DNA of 64,000 nucleotides from Obelidium mucronatum (GCA_025765595.1 JAIVFH010000057.1:62001-126000); one strand, 5' to 3'; positions 12,172-30,559 are shown, counted from the first letter of the stretch. Program-made: numbers and translations. The notes: generated from the letters alone by a model not told the origin.

Positions 12172-13693
12172 TTACCCATTCAACACCTCCATTGCTGCTT
12201 CCTGGCCGCCGTCCATCCCAAGAAATATCATCAACGCCATAAACAGCGAGAGACGCGAGAACCCAAACAGACTCAACAACCCCAAAACTACGAGATACCC
12301 CAGTCGAAATACCAACACGAGCGACCAATAAATCGCTCCAATATAAAGAGGAAACACCATATCCAACGCAATCAGCAGTCCCACAAAATACATCCAGTCT
12401 TCGCTATGCGGAATCAACGGAATACGCTGTCTTGGTTCATTGGCATACATGCGCAACTCTCCATACTCGTAAAACTCCTTCAATCGATTGTCTTTTTCCA
12501 TCCAAACTCCTCGAAGCCATGTATCAAATGTTGCACGTCGTTCTTCTTCTTGTAATTCCAACTCGGTACTCTTGAACCCTGGAATCGATGCCACATGAAA
12601 CTTGCGTACATGAACGTGAACTTCTCGCGGGTATTGGTCTTCCAGGAATACCTTGTTTGGAGATAAAACGTCATACGGGATTTGATCTGCTGAAACTCCA
12701 GAATCTGTATTTGTTTGTTGTTGTTTTTTTTTTTAAAAAAAAAATAAACTAAAAAGATTAACATACATCCAACAGTCAAGTCAAACACATCCGTTGTATT
12801 CGGCTGCAAATTCTCAATCGTCCAAAACAGTCCCGTCGACCTTGGAAGAATACAATGCTCAGGATGCACAGCAATCCCCACCTTTTCAGCATATTTCCGA
12901 GACTTTTCCATTCCACCCTTCCAATTCAGTCCACCCTCTGGAAAAATAAGCATCCAAAGCGGTAAATTCCTGTCTTTCCGAGCCGTCTGCAAGTTCTCGG
13001 CAATCAATGGGCGATCCAGCTCTGCATTCTGGTTAACAAAGATGAATTCAAGGAGCTGCATCCCTTGACCCATCACTGGCAACATTTTCAGAACCTTGAT
13101 CATCATGACACGAAAGTCGCCATGACAATGCCTTTTGTTGTAGTAGTTTTTTTTTAACATGGAAATCAGACAATGAACTTTGTACTCACTTTGCCCATGA
13201 CACAAGCCACAAATAAAACCAATCTGGATAAACCTATTCAAATGCACAATCAGACACAATTAACAACACACAACAAAAACAACAACAACAACCACCACAC
13301 CTGATGATTCGCAAAAACAACATTCTTTTTATGACTCCGCATCTGATCGAAATCCCCCGTCAACACCAACCAACTCCCCGGCAAAAACAAGTATCCCGTG
13401 ATAACCACAAGCGAACCCATAGCCCGTTCAATCTGTCTCATGTAACCCCGGTAGTAAGTGTGTTGGTTGACGTGAAGCAGGATCAAGGCGGGGAGGCCCA
13501 CGAGGACAACGGCGAGTGGGCCGACTATCCAGAGGAATGCGAATATGAATAGTTTGATGTAGTATACAGGTGGTTTTGGGGGTTGTTTTTGTGGTGGTTG
13601 TGTTTGTTGTTCTGATGTTGTTGTTGAGGTGGTTTTGGTTTCGTGGCCGGGGATTGAATCGTCTCCGCTCATGAGGGATTTGATGAGGTCCAT
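12172..13693 (-). CDS. Membrane lysophospholipid acyltransferase (LCLAT1/AGPAT type), copy 1
   Basis: Expected to acylate lysophosphatidic acid, lysocardiolipin or lysophosphatidylinositol at the ER or mitochondrial surface. Motifs: an NHQ....DW catalytic block (ANHQ, intron, VYPDW near 13320-13200), GDFRVMMIKVL (13110) and the FPEG substrate block (LPLWMLIFPEGG near 12940). Two C-terminal hydrophobic segments end at 12172. Introns lie near 13315-13240, 13190-13130 and 12770-12700. I place the start at 13693 (MDLIKSLMSGDDSIPG) because the paralogue at 61123 begins MDIVKSLFFGSATIPG. An in-frame extension to 13885 crosses a likely splice acceptor and has no such support. The anoctamin start codon lies only 47 bp downstream of this stop. 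Confidence 0.87.
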
Positions 13694-13894
13694 TTTTTCT
13701 TCGACAGAGAGCTTTTGGAACTTTGCTTCGGTGGGGGCAGTGTTGGATTCCAAGACAAAAGCGTCAATCAGAGAGCTTGGGCGACTTGTAAATGAGGTCT
13801 GTTTTTTGTTGGAAATTGGATAAAAATATTGAGGATTAATAAACGTGAACAATTTAACTTCAAAGAATCCAAACTTTTGAATCATCTATTTAAT

Positions 13895-19628
<5,734 letters not shown>

Positions 19629-19890
19629 ATATTTTGTTTGTGTTGGAGGAATAAAAGGGCAACCTGACAATTATTATCAATTTGAGGGATATCAGTATCA
19701 GATATTCTAACGAATCAAACCGAAAAAAAGTCGAACGCGCATTCTTTCACATTGTCAACTCAACAAAAAAAGATACAATCATCCCTAATATAACTTCAAC
19801 CAAATATACACGCGCGAAGACACGTAAACGAGTCGTTCATAATAATTTAAAAAAAACAGGAGATAAGTCATCGCAAAAGGGGCAGCCTTG

Positions 19891-21880
19891 TTATGTTGCA
19901 TCTCCAGCGTCAACGATCTCATCCTGATTCTCTGCAAAGACATTCATCTACAGAATAATAGTAAAGAATTCAATGCGTAGTTTGCTTAAAAAACCATACA
20001 CACCATATGGTCAACAGTGATGGGAATATCAAGCTGCATGTAGTAATATGCCTGACTGACTTCGTCTGGAGGAATTTCATCAATCTCCCAGTGTGAAACA
20101 AAGGAAAAAACGATTTCCAATGCGTCATCGATTTGGTTATGGGTGTATCCAGTGACGGCGAGGATATCGCTGTCTGTAAGAAATATCAAAATACTCAACA
20201 AATGGCATATAAGGAAGAAGAGGCGACTTACTTCTCAGAGTCGAGTGATAGCGCTTGAAAACTGCCGCTGCAAGAAGACTGTATCTGAATCGTAGAGACG
20301 TGTTGTCCATAACCATAATGTCCAACGTGTGCATCATGCGCTCAATATTGTTCGTATCGAGCATGCAGTCTTCAGATACATCAGTTAATGTGTTCTTTCG
20401 ATTTAAAACAGCCCAGTTATGACGGTATGCCATCAGCCACTGATACGCAGTGACTATGCGCACTTTTCCTGGGGCCTGTAAGCATTCGAATCAACTGTCA
20501 TTCAAGGTCTTCAAAATCATTTTGCTTGCAAACCTCAAATAGGTACCCATCTTCAACCTTCGTGGAATGAATATCAGCCCCTTGATATTCAAAGATACAA
20601 TTTTCTTCCTGCAACCAGAAAGGGGACGACGCGTCAATTAATTGGCGAAAACAAACTCCTGATAGAAAATAAAGCCGACCTGCAATTTACTGGCTCGTAA
20701 GAGCATAATGGCACCAAGGTCCTGAAGATCGGCCATTGGGATTGGAGTTTCGTACTTTTGAAGATAATCACACAAATAGGCAACAGCCAGATGGTAAGTC
20801 TGCCTTGTGAAATTTCGGTCACAGCAATACTAAAATGACGCCGCTTTTGAGTTGGTGCAATTGTTCGCAATATCGTCAATGTTGATACCAGCTTACCTCC
20901 ACCATCCACGCACACAAAATCATCTTGGACTGCGCCGTAATATCGGGATGGTTCCTTAACAGATTTGGCATCAACATAAACTGGTCCTCAAGATTTTGCC
21001 AGTGCTTGATAGTGTTGAGGTGGCGTTTCATTGTGGCCAGCTGTATGAACAATGCAGACTCACTGTTAACAAAAGACAAGAAAACAACAAGCAAAACAAA
21101 AAGGAAAAGCCGTACTGCGCTCATGTTTCCGTTAAAATTCACACTTCGGATCAAATTATAATGAGCATCACGATCTGGTTGTGCTGCCATTGACTTTTGC
21201 AATTCCAATTCCGCCTTCTGGTGGGAGCTGAAAGAAGGGCTGCTGCATCTTGAGTTCATATCCTGAATTGGGCTAACAAGATTCCGATTTGAAAAGGGGC
21301 TCTTTCCGAAGGCAGGCGAATTTGGTGTTGTATCACAAGTTTCAGGGCTAAGTGTGCGGTAGTGTTCTTTCCCAAAGTTGAATTGATAATGTTGCATGGT
21401 CATACTACCGAAAGTTGGGAGAACATTTGCTGCGGCCACAGGAAACGATTGAGCTGGTGTTATACCTCCAAATGGATAAGACAATTTTCCGCTTGGTGGA
21501 AAGGCAGAAATTGTAGGTTCTTGTTTCATTAAATTTCCACCGTATCCAAGAAGTTCATTTTCGTTGCCTAGCAAGTATGACAAGTCTAAGAGTTTGATTC
21601 TCTTTTAGTTCCAACAAAGAATATAAGCACCTCAACAATTTATTAGATACCTGTTGTTTCATTTACACGCGATTTTTTCATAAGAGGTTCTTGTTCGGTG
21701 GGGGTTGGCATTCGATGCTGAGGCATCGAAAGAAAAAAGTGAAGGAAAATTTTTTAACATGTGGATATGAATTGAAAGACCTACATCATTCAAGGCACGC
21801 TTTATGGCACAATTAGGTGCGAATGGAGTAAACATTCCAATCTTTTCAGGAGTCGACAGCGGAGGAGATAGACCGGTCAT
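19891..21880 (-). CDS. Cyclin, E-type-like
   Basis: Regulatory subunit for a cyclin-dependent kinase. The cyclin box begins MILCAWMVEV then (after an intron) CCDRNFTRQTYHLAVAYLCD (near 20910-20790), which resembles cyclin E (LLDWLMEV....RETFYLA...FD). Helices AYQWLMAYRHNW, FRYSLLAAAVFKRY and the C-terminal box AVTGYTHNQIDDALEIVFSF follow. The N-terminal 200 residues are Pro/Ser-rich with SP/TP sites (LSPPLSTPEK, LSPETCDTTPNSP), plausible CDK phosphodegrons. The start ATG is at 21880 (MTGLSPPLS). The last exon encodes MNVFAENQDEIVDAGDAT and stops at 19891. About seven short introns. Assignment to type E rather than another G1 cyclin is inference from motif likeness. Confidence 0.72.
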
Positions 21881-22646
21881 CACAAAAATACTCTACAGAG
21901 GGCTGAACCGCAGAGACAACGAAGAATGTTAACCAATGAGCACAAAACCGTAATATGGCGATTTTTTGTCGGACCTGGGAATGAATAAAAGGGGGTTAAC
22001 CGTCAACAATCGATCATGAAATCCAAATCCAACTCAACACAGCGAATCAAACCTTAAAAAGATTTGTACGTCGAAGAATAGAGAAAGGAAGAATCGTTGC
22101 TGAAGCGTGATTTCGTTGATTCAAAGGTAACAATGTCCGAGAGCAATGATCCTGATGCATGCACTAAGTTAGGCCTCAGAAATGATTTGTGAAGCGAAAC
22201 AAAACGAATTGGTTTGTTTTAAGATCCAAATATACTCAGGCGATGTTGAAAGTTGGGTTGAGCTCCATGTCTCCTTTTCTTCTGGGTCCTCTGTCATAAC
22301 GGGGTGACACTCCCAAACACAGTCATTCAGGCAGGGTCCATTCAGTGTACCTTAAGTCCTTAGAGACAGCTGATATATGGGTTTTGTTCTCGAGCGAAAG
22401 AGCTGTTGTGCTGTTCAACGGTCTAGGCTCATTTAGGAAAATAAGGATACGCGTTTTTAGCAGCTATCTTTCACGGAGAAGCTCATTAGACTGTATATGA
22501 AGAGAATACGCACTGTATAAGATGGTGGAAACTCAAACACGTTGCTGAGTGATGGTAGTGGGTGGTCGGAATTTGTGGATTCAAAAAAAAGGGATACAGT
22601 TCAACCATTGCCGCTCATCTCAATAAATAAATGTAAATAGAGATAA
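21881..22646. other. Intergenic, upstream of the cyclin gene
   Basis: A 766-bp spacer between the TPX2 stop and the cyclin start, both minus strand. It holds one ACGCGT hexamer at 22449-22454. No convincing ORF or RNA gene was seen. Confidence 0.5.
22449..22454. promoter_or_regulatory. Candidate MCB (ACGCGT) upstream of the cyclin gene
   Basis: ACGCGT is the MluI cell-cycle box bound by MBF in yeasts. Its position about 570 bp upstream of a G1-type cyclin start is suggestive only. The hexamer also occurs elsewhere in the window in non-promoter positions, for example near 9592 and 20630. Confidence 0.25.
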
Positions 22647-25620
22647 TTAGTTCAAATCCATTTCGTTCTTATCAAAATTGAAAAAAAACACTTCAAGTCC
22701 TTTTGAGAATACAACTTCCAAAAAATGCACAAGTCCTACATTTCCAACCTCAAAACCCCCGGAAGTAGCAACACCATCTGAATCGACCCATTCTACTGGC
22801 GCTGCCCATTCTTTCTTGCTTCTTGCACTGCCAGAAACTGCATTGCGCTCTACACCGATCACTTCAAACTCGCCGTGAGGAACATCAAACTCCTCATCTT
22901 CTGATGATCCTGGAATTTCCTTCACCTCAAAATATTGAACATCACTTGTTTCAGCCCCATGGTGTTCCCTTTCGGCTGCAACGGCAGTACTACCTTCTCC
23001 ATCGGCGAACAGGTGGCGGCGCCGAGGGCTGTTTATGTTCATCATTTTTGTCCTCAAACGAGCCAGCCTCTCCCTCTTGTCCTTCAACATGGGGCTTTCA
23101 GGCTCAGTCAATCGGCGTTGACTTGCGTGAATCTGAATCCCAGGAAACTGGCGGACTGGTTGAGCTTGAAACACCTGCTCTTGTCTCAACCTCCTTACTT
23201 CTTGGCGCTCCAATTCCTAAAAGCATGCGAATTAAACTCAGTTACTTCAAACATACTAAATACCTCTCGTTCCAATCGTGCGAGCTCTCTCAACTCATCT
23301 TCTTCTCTCTCCCTTTCGCGCTTCGCTTCTTCAAACATCCGACGCTCCTCAACTCGGCAATCCGTATGAAGCAAAATTGGTTCCGGCAGAGTAGGAGGCT
23401 TGCTACTCTTTTTAGGAACAAAAGGCTCAACCATTGGAACTGGTTGAGCAACAAACTTGGTGCCAGGAACTAGGTCTTGAGAAGCGATATCAAAAGCACT
23501 TCCTTGAAAAGCACTACGTGGTTGAAGTGAATGGGTAAGCAGATGGAATGGCTCTGGTTCAGTTGGTGGTCGAGGCTTCACTTCAGGAAGGGGCTGAGGC
23601 AATACACATTTGAGCATCCACAAACAGCAAAAAAAGTTAAAACATACATCAACTGCCGATAAATCAGGAACAGGATTTGCATGAAATTCTCTCTTTCTTT
23701 CTTCTTCTTGTTGCTGTCTTTTCAGCGAATCTTCAAATTCTCTAAGTTTCTTAAGCCGCATTTCTTCACCAGGCAAATGGACTTCGCCCGGAAGAATCTG
23801 CCGATGCTCCAGAACAGGTTCAAATGGCTTTGTCCCAGCATATCGGATAGGGTTGGCCTTGATAATCTTGGGAGGACTTGCTGGACGAGTTGGGACGCTA
23901 GATGCAGAGCGAGAGAGTTTAGAGAAGTGAGGCGACTTTGGGACGGTCAGTGCGGGTTTGGTTGGAGGGGGTGCACCAATGTGGGGTTCTTTCAGAATCT
24001 GTTTGAAAAAAACGATCAGTCAGACTTTCGATCTAAATGATCTAAATGAAGCCGATACATACTTTCTTATTCACAGGCTGGGCTTTAAAACGCGGGGCTT
24101 TGGCGATCTCTTCAAGCTGGATTTCCTCCGTAGTTTTGGTGCTGCGGTTGTTATGTTATGTTATTATAAACACACAACAGGTTGGGAAATTACGCTTGAG
24201 GTTTCGCCCGATTCTTTGTTCTCAGCATTGGCGAGTGAGGCTTTGTCAATCTCGTCATCATTTGACCAGCCAGCTGGGCGCGCTGGGTTAGTATGCATAA
24301 TCAGATATCCGCTGCAAACAACTAACAGTACTCACCGTTGTTGCTTTCGGGAGAGGTTTAAATCGATCAGGCACGTGCTGCTCAAACTGCTTGACTCGAT
24401 TAACAAGAGGAATAAACGGGCTCTTTTCTGCGTCTGCGAGACTCTTGCCATGATGTGAAGTTTCGTGGAATCGAAACGGTTGGGGTACAGTCAATTCAGA
24501 CATAGTTTTTTTCATATAATCGGCTTGCGCTTCTTATTTTCGCGGTATTAATTGTTAGAATTCGATGGATGTGTCCTATCTACCTTAATTCCTGGACTCT
24601 TTGCTCTAAAAGGAGTCCGCTTGGTGAAGCTGAATTCTTTGGGAACAGTGGGACCCTTTCGAACAGCTGTAGATGTTGCAGAAGCGCCACCTCTATTCAA
24701 GTTGCCTGGAGCTGAAGCCGCTCTTCCTTTCATGCTTCTGGACTCTGATCCAGCGACCGAAGTCGTAGCGCGTGCCTTTGACGCAGCAGTACCTTCCAGT
24801 AGTCGAGCTTTCGCCTCTGGATCAGAAGCGACACGTCTCACAACAGGATTTGACTGCAGAGAAAGCTGATTGAACATTTTGGCGATATCAGTTGAGGTGG
24901 TGGCAGTCTTCCCGTGGAGAGCGCTGGTAGTTGTGCGCGTTGTAGCATGTGATGCTGTGGCTGGACGAGCAGGCGGCTTTTGGGATTTTATTGTTGCTGT
25001 CGACGAAGACGCAGCCGTGCTTGGCCGAACGGGTCCTGCAGTTTTTGGTCGTGGTTGATTGTGAACGCGAGATGCTTTTGGAGTGGGGGCATCATCATCG
25101 ACAGAGTCAGCCTCAGAGACCATTTCAAGCTGATCGAGAAGAGCAGAAGGCCGGGCAACCCGTGTCGCGCCTGTCATTGGCGAAGAATGGCGGCCGTCTA
25201 GTACGTTACTCCTCCATTAAAAACAAAAGATACAAAGGAAAAACGCGTTCAATAATTACCAAACCACGCATCTGCTTTTTCCTGTTTTTGCACGTTTGAC
25301 CACGGATTCTTTGAGTCATTTTCGAGGCCAGTTTCGCTCAACAATTCCTCTTCTTCGGCATTCAAAGCATCAAAATCAACGTATTTTGGCGCGGCAAATT
25401 CCCACTTGAGCTCGCTGTTGGGGGTCTTTTTCGCAGCGGATTGCTTAGGAGTGTTTGGTGCTTTGACGGGTGTCCTCACTGGCGGTCCACCCACCGAGCC
25501 TCTGCTATTCGAGGAAGAGGACGACGCAATACTGCTAATGCTTTCGGCGGATGAACTGGCCGAGAGAGACACCGAAGGCGCTGGAGAGTTGGGGCTTGAT
25601 GTTGACATGCTGTAGGCCAT
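22647..25620 (-). CDS. TPX2: TPX2-like spindle assembly factor
   Basis: TPX2 activates and localises Aurora A on spindle microtubules. The N-terminus has the Aurora-binding signature: WEFAAPKYVDFDAL followed by ...ADAWF (25460-25260), matching the animal pattern YSYDAP..F..F..L......WF. Downstream are TPX2-family segments: MKKTMSELTVPQPFRFHE (24500), RVKQFEQHVPDRFKPLP (24380), PKSPHFSKL, KPFEPVLEHRQILPGEV and EERRMFEEAKREREREEDELREL (23340-23270), and a basic coiled C-terminus. The ATG at 25620 has a good context (CACCATGG); an in-frame ATG at 25662 is an alternative. Introns lie near 25250-25200, 24590-24520, 24340-24290, 24180-24060, 23650-23600 and 23270-23220. The last 40 residues are hydrophobic and unusual; the stop at 22647 is as read. 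Confidence 0.78.
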
Positions 25621-25684
25621 GGTGCTGAGCTTCGAGGGTTGCTTGCTTGAGTATGCATGCACCTGGAGCTGCTGCTTTGAAGGG

Positions 25685-25690
25685 ACGCGT
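25685..25690. promoter_or_regulatory. Candidate MCB (ACGCGT) just upstream of TPX2
   Basis: ACGCGT lies 65 bp before the chosen TPX2 start. Together with the hexamer upstream of the cyclin gene it could mark MBF/SBF-type G1/S control, but one hexamer is weak evidence. Confidence 0.25.
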
Positions 25691-25804
25691 GGTGGTGTTG
25701 CTTGTATTGGTCATCGTGTTTGGTGCGAGAGGTGGTGGCATCCCTCAATAAAGTATTCAGAGTATTCTCGGACAAATATTGTTGCAATATATTATTTTCA
25801 GTTG

Positions 25805-27684
25805 TCAGAAATCATACTCTGCCAATCCCTCCGCAAGACTCTTTGCCCATGCTTTCTCCATCTCAACTCGAAATCGCTTTCTACGTGGGTTTTGTTCAGG
25901 CTCTAGCGGCGGGAAGGCGCGCTTTACATCGCGAATCAAGGATGGAACGAATGGGTCTTTGGTAGAATAAGTATCTTCTTTGCCGTTTCCTTTCATTGGA
26001 GAGAAAGAAACGCGTGATTTTGGTCGTTTGGGGCTATTCAAACGGTTCAGTGATAGGATTGGAATATGAGACCCTGGAGAGGAGTTCTGGTGTTTTTTCA
26101 AAGGACTTGATGGTCTTACAGAAATTCGGAGCGGTATAGCGTTTTTGGCTTTCCGCGGGGACGGAGTTTTCCTCGCTTGTGACTGCAGTTTAGGACGCTC
26201 ATGACCATGTGGTGATGGCTTGGTGGCCGATGCAAATTTTGCCGATGCGTGAGGGATTGGAGACTTTCAAGTGAGGGGCAAAGGATTATGTTCATGTCCG
26301 AAAATATCTCGCATGGTTTCACTTACGCGTCGATACGGAGAACTGATATGTCGCGCATACTGAGACTTAATACGTTGAATATATCTCAAAATGTCCGATT
26401 TTTGATGCTCGAATTTCTGGACTTTCCGAGCAACTTCTGGATTTACTGTAAACATCATCATGCAAGACTGGAAAATATTTTCCGAAACAGAAAATGAAAC
26501 TAACCGTTGTCGAGAAAGTATGATTCGTTTTCCTTGTCATCAAGTTTGTCAGAACGCGACATTTTTCCTGCTCCCGAAGCTCCAGATGTAAATGAATGGC
26601 CCCGTGGAGATTTGGGTGAATTACTTGTTGTTTTGCGGCGAACCAATGGAGCGGCCACACCAAGCTCTGGTTTTTCCATCTCCGAGGGATAAATCTCTTT
26701 CTCATTCACATGTCTCACTACAAATTCCGGCGGATGTTGAGTTTGCCGATGTTTGTGGGTATAGTTGTTGTAGTGACGTCCTTGTTTGACTCCCCCCATT
26801 ACTCCCTTCTCAATTTTTCCTCCCAATGCTGGATGAAGTGATCCACCTATAGCCGGCTGCTTCGAAGCAGGAAGTTTATGAAACTTTGATGAGTCCTGTC
26901 GTGAGACTGTCCTGGACTTCGAAACCAAACTTGATGGACCGTTGATGATTCTGGGTTCATCCTCCCCCACACTGCCCCCTCTTTGCTCAGATTTTCGCGA
27001 GACAGAGCGCTTGCCCTCATTTTCTCGTGAATTTGGACGCTGGTGCTTGGCTGAGATGGGTGATGCAACTCCGGGTTTGTTCTTCTTTTGTGACAATACT
27101 TGATGCACATTGCCACCAACCGCACCCCCACTAGCCATTCTTTCTCTCGCCATACCATTTACTGCAATTTCTGCAGTCAATACCGTGGTATTCTCTCTTC
27201 GTTTTTTTCGGAGTGATTCTGAAGAATTGCTGACTCTGTGTGGACTGTTTGGATAGCTCGGTTTACCTCCGAGGCCTGGTGCCGCAGCTGCCCAATACTG
27301 ATCCATTTGATTCTGCTGAACAAAAAATGGCGCTCGAGGAACGTTTTGAGGCTCGTGTTTGTCAAATGGTTTAAAAGAATGTGGCGAGTTGGTGTCAAAT
27401 GGATTGACGCTTTGGTACTGTGAGGCAGAATGTCGTTGATGGTGCTGCTGATACTGATGCGGCTCCTGATAATCAAATTGATTTGGGATCATAGGCTGTG
27501 GTTGTGGTATCGCAAGGAAGTGGAGACTCTGTGCAGTGTTGATTTGATGTGGCCCAGGCTGATACCTTGTAGCCATCGCTGGCATTAGCTCATCAATTGG
27601 GAATGCCAACTCGGCACTTTCTAACGTTTCAGATCCAACTGAAGTCAAAGAACGCGTCGAAGTTGAGTGCTGCTGACGTGGCAT
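25805..27684 (-). CDS. Unknown basic, low-complexity protein
   Basis: I do not recognise a family. From the ATG at 27684 the first exon encodes about 390 residues rich in Gln, Ser, Pro and Lys, ending SYFLDNG. A second exon contains a short helical segment (NPEVARKVQKFEHQKSDILR, about 26450-26350). A third is Lys/Arg/Pro-rich (SPRGHS- and KTPSPRKAK-type SP sites) and ends KSLAEGLAEYDF at 25805. Introns lie near 26510-26460 and 26330-26265, with the second removing an in-frame stop. Many SP/TP sites and high basicity suggest a microtubule- or chromatin-associated CDK substrate, and its neighbour is the TPX2 homologue. That is inference only. Confidence 0.6.
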
Positions 27685-27786
27685 TATTTTAGATTATTTT
27701 CAACTGACGTTGTCAAATTGCTTTATTTAAAGATGGTCTCAATGCAAAAAAAAAAAAAAAAATATAACAAATAAAGGAGCTATGAG

Positions 27787-29719
27787 TTACTTTCCCCATC
27801 CTGATGTCAACGCGCGAATCATTTCTCCTCGATAGTCTTGGTCAATTTCCCATACCATCACCCCACCCAACCCTTTTTTCTTTGCCCAAGTACTCTTTGC
27901 CTTAATACTAGTCGGGTCATCATAGCTGATAAATGTCGGGGCGCCACGGTAGTTTGGGTGATACAGCGTTGGACTCTCCGCAAACTTGAAATACTTCCGA
28001 GTCCATCCATTCGATGCAGTAGTTGGTCCATTCGCCAAAGGCGCATTGGGCTGCGTATATGCAGCGTTTCCACTCCTAGAATCTCCTCGAAGATTCATGT
28101 ACATCCAAACCGTTGAATGATATTGATCCCCACAAGCATCAGGATATGTTGACACATCCAAAACATCCCCAACAATAGGAACACAAGCATCACCACTCAC
28201 AGTCCCTTGGCACTTTTGATAAAGCCCATTTTGTGGTGGATTAGGTTGTACCTGCCACGACCGACCGTAAAACGCCAAACCGGCTACAAGTTTGTTTTTC
28301 GATACGCCCAGCTTGGTGTATGCATTTATACCACCGGATATTGAGTACTGAACCCCGTTAGTTGATGGCTGCTTTGGGTCCGTTTTTGAAGGACTGTTCA
28401 ATGGACTGTTGAAATCTGAATACGGCGACCATGACCCATAGAAATCGTATGTCATAATTTGAAAGTAGCTGATTTGCTTTGCATACTGTGGAATATAATT
28501 TGTCCCATTGACTTGGTATCGGTCAGTATTCGCGCTCATTGCAATGGATATGATTCGGGTAGGTCCAAGCTCTGTACGAAGTGCTTGAAGCAGCGTGACA
28601 AAGTTGATTGCATCGTTTGGAGATACTACATTGCAGGCGAGACCCCCGCCAGCGGGATACTCCCAGTCAAGATCAACACCATCAAAACCTAGAGATCGCT
28701 TTAATAAAAGGTCGAAATTTGCGCCACTACGACAAAATATATTCACCATTCTGATCCAAATAATGAGCCACACTTTTTACAAAAGTATTGATAGTTCCGG
28801 CACTGGAGGCAATGGTACTAAACGGAGAAGATCCACTCCAACCCCCAATAGAAATCAGAGTTCTCAATTTCGGGTATTTAATTCTTACGACTCCGTTGAG
28901 CTTTGTCACATGAAGAGAATCGGCATATGCATCAAATGATACCAAAGTCCCGTCAGGAAGTGGCTTCAAGAAAGCGTAATTAATGGCACTAAATCCTGTC
29001 AAATCCAATTTGTCCAAAGTATTTTGAGGACGCGAATACCCACTCCATTGAGCCCAATATCTGGGTAGTACGCGATTAGATTCCAATAAACAAAGCAAAG
29101 TATAACCGACCCAATAACTCCAGGCTTTCCGCTATAAGGCCTCGGCTTCAAGGAATTTGCATCACAAGACCCAAGAGTAGTCCAATCCGTTCCAGTTGTG
29201 GGGTTTCCATTGGTATAATACTTGCTCTGGTAGTTGACGCCATTGAAGCTTACAATAGATCCTTGCGGATAATTTGAGCCACTTTGGTATATCGGATAGC
29301 ATGGAGATACGCCTGCAGCTCCAATAATGGGCTCAAGCAGCGAAGCATTATTTGACTACGGGGCAACCTCCAACAAAATATTGATTCCAAGTCAACGCGT
29401 CAACGGAAAAGTGCACACATTGAAAAGTGATTCCGTTGACGCATTCCAAGGCGCCTTCGATTGTACATGTTCCGCCTTGAGATGCTGCTTGTGATGTCAG
29501 GTAAAAGCGCAACTTTAATATCATCAAAAGGCGAAAGTTACCTTGCTTAATGTAGACGTTGAGAGGGGAAGAGCAGTCTTGAGTTCGCCATGCTTCCCAT
29601 GATGGCTTAGAAGTGATGTTTTGAACGCAGTGGTACTCTATCGAGTTCAAACATTGTTGCTGTCCAACCGGTGAGCACCAAGACCCAAGAGGGTAGTCTG
29701 TCGTTGATACAGGGGGCAT
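27787..29719 (-). CDS. GH18 chitinase, second copy, with chitin-binding modules
   Basis: The GH18 domain is complete: SIGGWSG (28840), catalytic DGVDLDWE (28690), MTYDFYG (28450), FYGRSWQV and the terminal VWEIDQDYRGEM. Upstream lie a CBM5/12-like module (CYPIYQSGSNYPQGSIVSFN, about 29290-29150) and two Cys-rich CBM19-like modules (CSPVGQQQC... and CTIEGALEC...). Introns near 29560-29500, 29110-29060 and 28740-28690 join the pieces. The junction near 29360-29290 passes in-frame stops and needs an intron whose ends I cannot fix. The first ATG in this ORF (29719, MPPVSTTDY) has no signal peptide, so either an upstream exon is missing or the protein leaves by another route. Confidence 0.8.
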
Positions 29720-30559
29720 GATTTCGCGATATTAATTGCAACAGTGTGTTGCCTTTCGAAAGATATGTCATTCACTTGGTGGAAGGCCCTTTTTTCGGAC
29801 CAGGGACTTGAATTGTGGCGAATTTGCAATTAAAACAAGGGGGAACTATTCCATCTGCAAGAATGTAGCATAAAGACCAAACCAAAAGCGGTACTATGAA
29901 TGGGCTACGAGTTGTTTAGCGAATTATTAAACATGGTTTCAATCACGCCCCTCACTTTTTCCACTGCAGCTAACTGCATTTATGCTTTTCTCCGAAGGCC
30001 AAGGAAGGACTTCGAATTGTGAGTTGGCAAAAAACCTGTTTACGAAAAATCTCCAGGTGCGTCCCAACACATCCGGCGCTCCATTCGAGCATTTGCTCGG
30101 CGATGCCTAGGCTGGCCTCTAAGTACACTAGGGGATTCGAATGAGATGGCTCCTAGTAGTCCCTGCCAACTCACTTCTGCACCTGGATATATTTGAGTAT
30201 TTAATTGTCTCGCACACAATAGACTCTTGAGCCCTTTGCTTGATTCAAACCGTTACCAGCGCTTTAAATCAAACTACTCAACAACCGGCCTCCCCTCGTC
30301 TTGATCTGTTTTACCTTCCACTTGTGCATATCAGCTTTTTTGAATCAAAGTCAAAGAAGCTCTCTTGAACAAGTATCGATCGTTGGAACAGAATATTACC
30401 AGGGCGTACTGAACCATTTCTGCTATCGGTGTGGCTTCCTCCTTGTTTTGTGGCTTATTTCCTAGTCTCTCACATTTCACCTCGTCTAACCTCACTAACT
30501 ACCCAGGAAACAAAAAATAACCGAGAATTACCTCTCAAAGCGAATATCCAAAGTCCAAT
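29720..30559. other. Divergent intergenic region between chitinase 2 and vigilin
   Basis: An 840-bp region expected to carry both promoters and possibly a missing 5' exon of the chitinase. I checked for tRNA-like T-arm motifs (GATTCGAAT at about 30133) but could not fold a cloverleaf. No other feature was seen. Confidence 0.45.

Noticed and set aside
11774..12331. Plus-strand ORF of 185 codons crossing the acyltransferase-anoctamin gap
   Set aside because: Phe/Ser/Arg low complexity from the reverse complement of a Lys-rich tract, spanning two genes on the other strand.
30060..30180. Possible tRNA gene (GATTCGAAT box-B-like motif)
   Set aside because: No matching acceptor, D-arm or anticodon stem could be paired around it on either strand.
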